Source: Pseudomonas berkeleyensis
Lineage (GTDB): Bacteria > Pseudomonadota > Gammaproteobacteria > Pseudomonadales > Pseudomonadaceae
Assembly (NCBI RefSeq): GCF_014109765.1
Contig: NZ_CP059139.1
Span: 434,001-498,000 of the forward strand
Reading direction: 5' to 3'
DNA: 64,000 nucleotides
Below the pieces are notes generated by a model. That model was not told the DNA's origin. It did not search any database and saw only the letters and a program-made list of their open reading frames with translations. The translations under genes were made by a program, and so were the position numbers. Each line of letters begins with the position of its first letter. Position 1 is the stretch's first letter. Positions 60,292 through 64,000 of the stretch are shown in pieces.

Positions 60292-62328
60292 ATGAAAAAA
60301 CTCAATGCAGGCAATTTGTTGGTCGGGGCACGCAGTAGCACGCTGATCGCGGCGCTGTTCGTCGTGCTCATCGTTTCCATCGTGCTGTTGTTCGCGAACT
60401 TCGCCTACATCAACACCCAGTCCAACTACGATACCGAGTACATCGGCCACTCCGGTGAGCTGCGCGTACTGTCCCAGCGTATCGCCAAGAACGCCACCGA
60501 GGCCGCGGCGGGTACCGCCGAAGCCTTCGGCCTGCTGCGCGACGCCCGTAACGACTTCCAGCAGCGCTGGGGTTACCTGACCGATGGCGATGCCAGCAGC
60601 GGCTTGCCGCCGGCACCCGAGTCGGTTCAGGCGCAGATGGCTGCCGTGCAACAGGACTGGGATAGCCTGCGGCAGAACACCGACGCCATTCTCGCCAGCG
60701 AACAAACCGTACTGTCGTTGCACCAGGTAGCCGCCACCCTGGCGGAAACCATTCCGCAACTGCAGGTCGAGTACGAAGAGGTGGTCGACATCCTGCTGGA
60801 GAGCGGTGCACCGGCTGCCCAGGTATCGGTCGCCCAGCGTCAGTCGCTGCTGGCCGAACGTATTCTCGGCTCGGTGAACAAGGTACTAGCCGGTGACGAA
60901 GACTCGGTACAGGCCGCTGACATGTTCGGCCGTGACGCCAGCCTGTTCGGTCGTGTCCTGGCGGCGATGCTCGAAGGTAACGCGGCGATGGAAATCAGCC
61001 AGGTGACCGACGAGGAAGCCCTCGAACGTCTGGCCGAGATTTCCGAGCTGTTCGAATTCGTATCCGGTTCGGTGGACGAGATTCTCGAAACCTCGCCTGA
61101 GCTGTTCCAGGTGCGTGAATCGGCGAACTCCATCTTCACCGTGTCGCAGACCCTGCTGGACAAAGCCTCTGAACTGGCCGCCGGCTTCGAAGACCTGGCT
61201 GACGGCCGTGCCATCAACACCCTGTTCGGCTATGTGCTGGGTGCCCTGGCGCTGGGTTCGATCATCCTCATCGGTCTGGTGATGGTGCGTGAAACCAACC
61301 GCCGTCTGGCCGAAACCGCTGAGAAGAACGAACGTAACCAGGCGGCGATTCTGCGACTGCTCGATGAAATCGCCGACCTCGCCGACGGTGACCTGACCGT
61401 GGCCGCGACGGTAACCGAAGACTTCACCGGTGCCATCGCCGACTCCATCAACTACTCCATCGACCAGCTGCGCGACCTGGTAGCCACCATCAACCTGACC
61501 GCCGTTCAGGTAGCCGGTGCTGCTCAGGAAACCCAGGCCACGGCGATGCATCTGGCCGAGGCCTCCGAGCACCAGGCGCAGGAAATTGCCGGGGCTTCTG
61601 CGGCGATCAACGAAATGGCCGTGTCGATTGACCAGGTATCGGCGAACGCCTCGGAATCCTCCGCGGTAGCGGAACGTTCCGTAGCCATCGCCAACAAGGG
61701 CAACGAAGTCGTACACAACACCATCACCGGCATGGATAACATCCGTGAACAGATCCAGGACACCTCGAAGCGGATCAAACGCCTCGGTGAATCGTCCCAG
61801 GAGATCGGTGACATCGTTAGCCTGATCAACGACATTGCCGACCAGACCAACATCCTCGCCCTGAACGCCGCGATCCAGGCGTCCATGGCCGGTGATGCGG
61901 GCCGCGGCTTCGCCGTGGTAGCGGACGAGGTACAACGCCTCGCAGAACGCTCCTCGGCGGCGACCAAGCAGATCGAGGCGCTGGTAAAAACCATTCAGAC
62001 CGACACCAACGAAGCCGTTATCTCCATGGAGCAGACGACTTCCGAAGTGGTGCGCGGTGCTCGCCTGGCGCAGGACGCCGGTGTGGCACTGGAAGAGATC
62101 GAGAAGGTATCGAAAACCCTCGCGGCCCTCATCCAGAACATCTCCAACGCCGCCCGTCAGCAGGCCTCTTCGGCTGGCCACATTTCCAACACCATGAACG
62201 TGATCCAGGAGATCACCTCGCAGACGTCCTCGGGTACCACCGCCACCGCCAAGAGCATTGGTAACCTGGCCAAGATGGCCAGTGAGATGCGCAAGTCGGT
62301 GTCCGGCTTCACCCTGCCAGACGCCTGA
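60292..62328 (+). CDS. pilJ: PilJ, methyl-accepting chemoreceptor of the pilus system
   Basis: The 678-residue protein has a first membrane segment (about residues 17-39), a long periplasmic part of about 270 residues with two PilJ-type helical modules ([40 protein letters not shown]), and a second segment (about 311-333, [20 protein letters not shown]). A HAMP domain and a cytoplasmic signalling hairpin follow, with the tip sequence [20 protein letters not shown] plus [10 protein letters not shown]. PilJ senses pilin-related signals and activates ChpA. I use ATG 60292 ([16 protein letters not shown]). Confidence 0.96.
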   Translation: MKKLNAGNLLVGARSSTLIAALFVVLIVSIVLLFANFAYINTQSNYDTEYIGHSGELRVLSQRIAKNATEAAAGTAEAFGLLRDARNDFQQRWGYLTDGDASSGLPPAPESVQAQMAAVQQDWDSLRQNTDAILASEQTVLSLHQVAATLAETIPQLQVEYEEVVDILLESGAPAAQVSVAQRQSLLAERILGSVNKVLAGDEDSVQAADMFGRDASLFGRVLAAMLEGNAAMEISQVTDEEALERLAEISELFEFVSGSVDEILETSPELFQVRESANSIFTVSQTLLDKASELAAGFEDLADGRAINTLFGYVLGALALGSIILIGLVMVRETNRRLAETAEKNERNQAAILRLLDEIADLADGDLTVAATVTEDFTGAIADSINYSIDQLRDLVATINLTAVQVAGAAQETQATAMHLAEASEHQAQEIAGASAAINEMAVSIDQVSANASESSAVAERSVAIANKGNEVVHNTITGMDNIREQIQDTSKRIKRLGESSQEIGDIVSLINDIADQTNILALNAAIQASMAGDAGRGFAVVADEVQRLAERSSAATKQIEALVKTIQTDTNEAVISMEQTTSEVVRGARLAQDAGVALEEIEKVSKTLAALIQNISNAARQQASSAGHISNTMNVIQEITSQTSSGTTATAKSIGNLAKMASEMRKSVSGFTLPDA

Positions 62329-62337
62329 TAAAGGAGT

Positions 62338-62361
62338 GCGGTGGCTGGCTGCAGCCACCGC
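62338..62361 (+). other. Perfect 10-bp hairpin between pilJ and pilK
   Basis: GCGGTGGCTG / CAGCCACCGC with loop GCTG begins 10 bp after the pilJ stop. A potential GTG start (62341) with an AAGGAG just before is buried in the stem, so the pilK start is more likely downstream of the hairpin. It has no T-run. Confidence 0.75.
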
Positions 62362-62370
62362 AACACAGCC

Positions 62371-63249
62371 ATGACCCAGGGCGAAGGTATGCAGTCAGCG
62401 GGCGTGTGGGCGTTGCGCCCGGTGGCCGATATGTCGCAAGCCGATTTCCACGACTGGCAGACGCTGCTCGAAGCGCGAACCGGTGTGGTTATCAGCGAGC
62501 AACGCCGCGCTTTTCTGCAGACCAACCTGAGTGCGCGGATGCGCGAACTGGGCGTCACGGATTACGCCAGCTACTACCGTCAGGTCACCGATGGCCCGCG
62601 AGGCGCGGTGGAGTGGTCGACCCTGCTGGATCGTCTGACCGTGCAGGAAACCCGCTTCTTCCGTCATCCGCCGTCTTTCGAGGTGCTGACGCAGTACCTG
62701 CAGGAGCGACTGGCCGCGGGTTTGGGTAAGCCCTGGGAATTGTGGAGCGTGGGTTGCTCCAGTGGTGAAGAGCCCTATTCGCTGGCGATTCTGGCGGCCG
62801 AGGCATTGCAGGGCAGTGAGTTGCCCGAGCATTTCGCGGTGACGGGTACCGATATCAGCCAGGGGGCGTTGAGCAAGGCGCGTGAAGCCTGCTACTCGCA
62901 ACGCCGCCTGGAGCAGGTAAGTGACGATCTGCGCGAGCGCTACTTTCTCGCTCAGGCCGATGGACGTTTCAAGGTGGTATCGAGCCTGGCGGCGCGGGTG
63001 TGCTGCGCCCGGCTCAACGTGCTGGAACTGGCCAAGGCGCCGATGTCCGGCATGGACGTGATTTTCTGTCAGAACTTGCTGATCTATTTCCGCCGCTGGC
63101 GTCGCCGCGACATCCTCAACCGCCTGGCCGAGAGCCTGGCGCCAGGAGGGTTGCTGGTGGTGGGTGTGGGTGAAGTAGCCGGTTGGCAGCATCCGGAGCT
63201 GGTACCGGTTGCCGACGAGCGAGTTCTGGCGTTTACCCGCAAGGGATAA
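62371..63249 (+). CDS. pilK: PilK, CheR-type receptor methyltransferase
   Basis: The 292-residue protein (from ATG 62371) has the CheR layout: an N-terminal helical domain (ARTGVVISEQRRAFLQTNLS), DRLTVQETRFFRHPPSFEVL, the SAM-binding SVGCSSGEEPYSLAILAAEA, and FCQNLLIYFRRWRRRDILNR. It methylates glutamates of PilJ using S-adenosylmethionine. Start choices are ATG 62371, ATG 62389 (AAGG close upstream) and GTG 62341; the last lies within a hairpin. chpA follows after 25 bp. Confidence 0.93.
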   Translation: MTQGEGMQSAGVWALRPVADMSQADFHDWQTLLEARTGVVISEQRRAFLQTNLSARMRELGVTDYASYYRQVTDGPRGAVEWSTLLDRLTVQETRFFRHPPSFEVLTQYLQERLAAGLGKPWELWSVGCSSGEEPYSLAILAAEALQGSELPEHFAVTGTDISQGALSKAREACYSQRRLEQVSDDLRERYFLAQADGRFKVVSSLAARVCCARLNVLELAKAPMSGMDVIFCQNLLIYFRRWRRRDILNRLAESLAPGGLLVVGVGEVAGWQHPELVPVADERVLAFTRKG

Positions 63250-63274
63250 GGCCAAGTTTATGAGTGGAGTGGCT

Positions 63275-64000
63275 ATGGGTGATCGGCATGATTATGTCGC
63301 CCTGGAGTGGGTCAAAGGCGAAATCGCGGAAACCCTGAAGCAGGCGCGACAGGCCCTGGAGGCGTTCGTCGAGAACCCGCAGGATCCGACGCGCATGCGT
63401 TTCTGCCTGACCTACGTGCACCAGGTTCACGGCACCTTGCAGATGGTCGAATTCTACGGCGCCGCTCTGCTCGCCGAGGAAATGGAGCAGTTGGCCAAGG
63501 CGCTGATGGAAGGTCGCGTGGCCAACCAGGGCGAAGCCCTGGAAGTGCTGATGCAGGCCATTCTGCAGTTGCCTGTGTACCTTGACCGTATCCAGACCGC
63601 CCGCCGCGACCTGCCGATGGTCGTGTTGCCGCTGCTCAACGACCTGCGCGCCGCCCGCGGCGAGAAGCTGCTGTCGGAAACCAGCCTGTTTTCCCCCGAC
63701 ATGTCCGTCCGTCTGCCGGCGTTGTCCGAAGGTGGTCTTGCACACCTGCGTACCGCCGAGCTGCCGGTGCTGTTGCGCAAACTGCGGCAGATGCTGCAGA
63801 TGGCACTGGTCGGCATCATTCGCAATCAGGATCTGGCCACCAACCTCGGCTACATGGCGCGTGTCTTCGCCCGACTGGAAAACCTGTGCAAGGAGGCCCC
63901 GCTGGGCAGCCTGTGGCAGATCGCCTCCGGTATGGTCGAAGGCCTGGCCAACGGCAGCGTGGTCAACGGCACGTCGGTGCGCACCCTGCTGCGTCAGGTC
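63275..64000 (+). CDS. chpA: ChpA (PilL), hybrid CheA-like kinase of twitching motility, N-terminal part
   Basis: The frame is open to the window end, giving the first 242 residues of a very large protein (about 2,500 residues in P. aeruginosa). It begins MGDRHDYVALEWVKGEIAET and contains FimL-like/Hpt-like helical sequence: LTYVHQVHGTLQMVEFYGAA then LLAEEMEQLAKALMEG. ChpA is the kinase that phosphorylates PilG and PilH. I use ATG 63275 with GGAG at five-base spacing; an ATG at 63260 is also possible. Assignment is supported by position directly after pilGHIJK. Confidence 0.92.
   Translation, partial: MGDRHDYVALEWVKGEIAETLKQARQALEAFVENPQDPTRMRFCLTYVHQVHGTLQMVEFYGAALLAEEMEQLAKALMEGRVANQGEALEVLMQAILQLPVYLDRIQTARRDLPMVVLPLLNDLRAARGEKLLSETSLFSPDMSVRLPALSEGGLAHLRTAELPVLLRKLRQMLQMALVGIIRNQDLATNLGYMARVFARLENLCKEAPLGSLWQIASGMVEGLANGSVVNGTSVRTLLRQV

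Overview
The window is a 64 kb stretch of chromosome from a gamma-proteobacterium. It is almost certainly a Pseudomonas, and by inference from the lineage of P. mendocina/oleovorans rather than P. aeruginosa itself. The support is a high-GC, tightly packed coding sequence and a series of gene sets typical of the genus: DUF47-pit-argE-argA, gshA-tex-ompR/envZ, rimK-rimB-hslR-hslO-pckA, kbp-yrfG-nudE-cysQ-fabY, pyrR-pyrB-pyrC'-ruvX-algH-tonB-gshB, and the pilGHIJK-chpA pilus chemosensory operon. I saw no rRNA, tRNA, CRISPR array, prophage or transposase gene.

Layout. 0-5.5 kb: a CYTH triphosphatase cut by the window edge, a phosphate-transport pair and two arginine-biosynthesis genes. 5.6-12.8 kb: an RMF-like small protein, gshA, a thioesterase, tex and the OmpR/EnvZ (AmgRS-type) two-component pair. 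12.9-16.7 kb: a large membrane GGDEF/EAL protein with a LOV-like PAS domain. 16.7-23.2 kb: ldcA, rimK, rimB, hslR, a PAP2 phosphatase, hslO and pckA. 23.5-29.5 kb: a RecQ-type helicase, a four-gene MCE lipid-transport operon and an unknown membrane protein. 29.6-43.3 kb is the more accessory part: an EthA/AlmA-like flavin monooxygenase, a 55-residue orphan protein, a Tat-exported aldo/keto reductase, a carrier of the ATP/ADP-antiporter/MFS type, a LysR regulator next to a beta-oxidation gene pair, an esterase, an iron alcohol dehydrogenase, a thioesterase, a DUF2157/DUF4824-like membrane pair and a glycine-zipper protein. 43.3-52.2 kb: a YdeP-type molybdoenzyme with FdhD, a LysR regulator, kbp, yrfG, nudE, cysQ and fabY. 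52.5-58.5 kb: a collinear minus-strand run from gshB to pyrC'. 58.8-64 kb: pilG to the start of chpA.

How the genes work together. Several metabolic units are visible: arginine synthesis (argE, argA), glutathione synthesis (gshA, gshB), pyrimidine synthesis (pyrR, pyrB, non-catalytic pyrC'), fatty-acid initiation (fabY), and a fatty-acid or hydrocarbon oxidation district (monooxygenase, 3-hydroxyacyl-CoA dehydrogenase, acyl-CoA dehydrogenase, esterase, alcohol dehydrogenase, thioesterase). Surface and signalling functions include the MCE transporter, AmgRS, the c-di-GMP protein and the Pil-Chp system.

The most distinctive feature not explained by genes is a dense set of intergenic inverted repeats. 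At least three REP-like families occur at more than a dozen sites, and in places they supply the stop codons of neighbouring genes. There is also a 144-bp MITE-like element in the promoter region of the beta-oxidation operon, with a 23-bp miniature relative inside the pil operon. I found no convincing wholly new multi-gene system; the best leads are the repeat elements, the LOV-like PAS domain and several leader hairpins.
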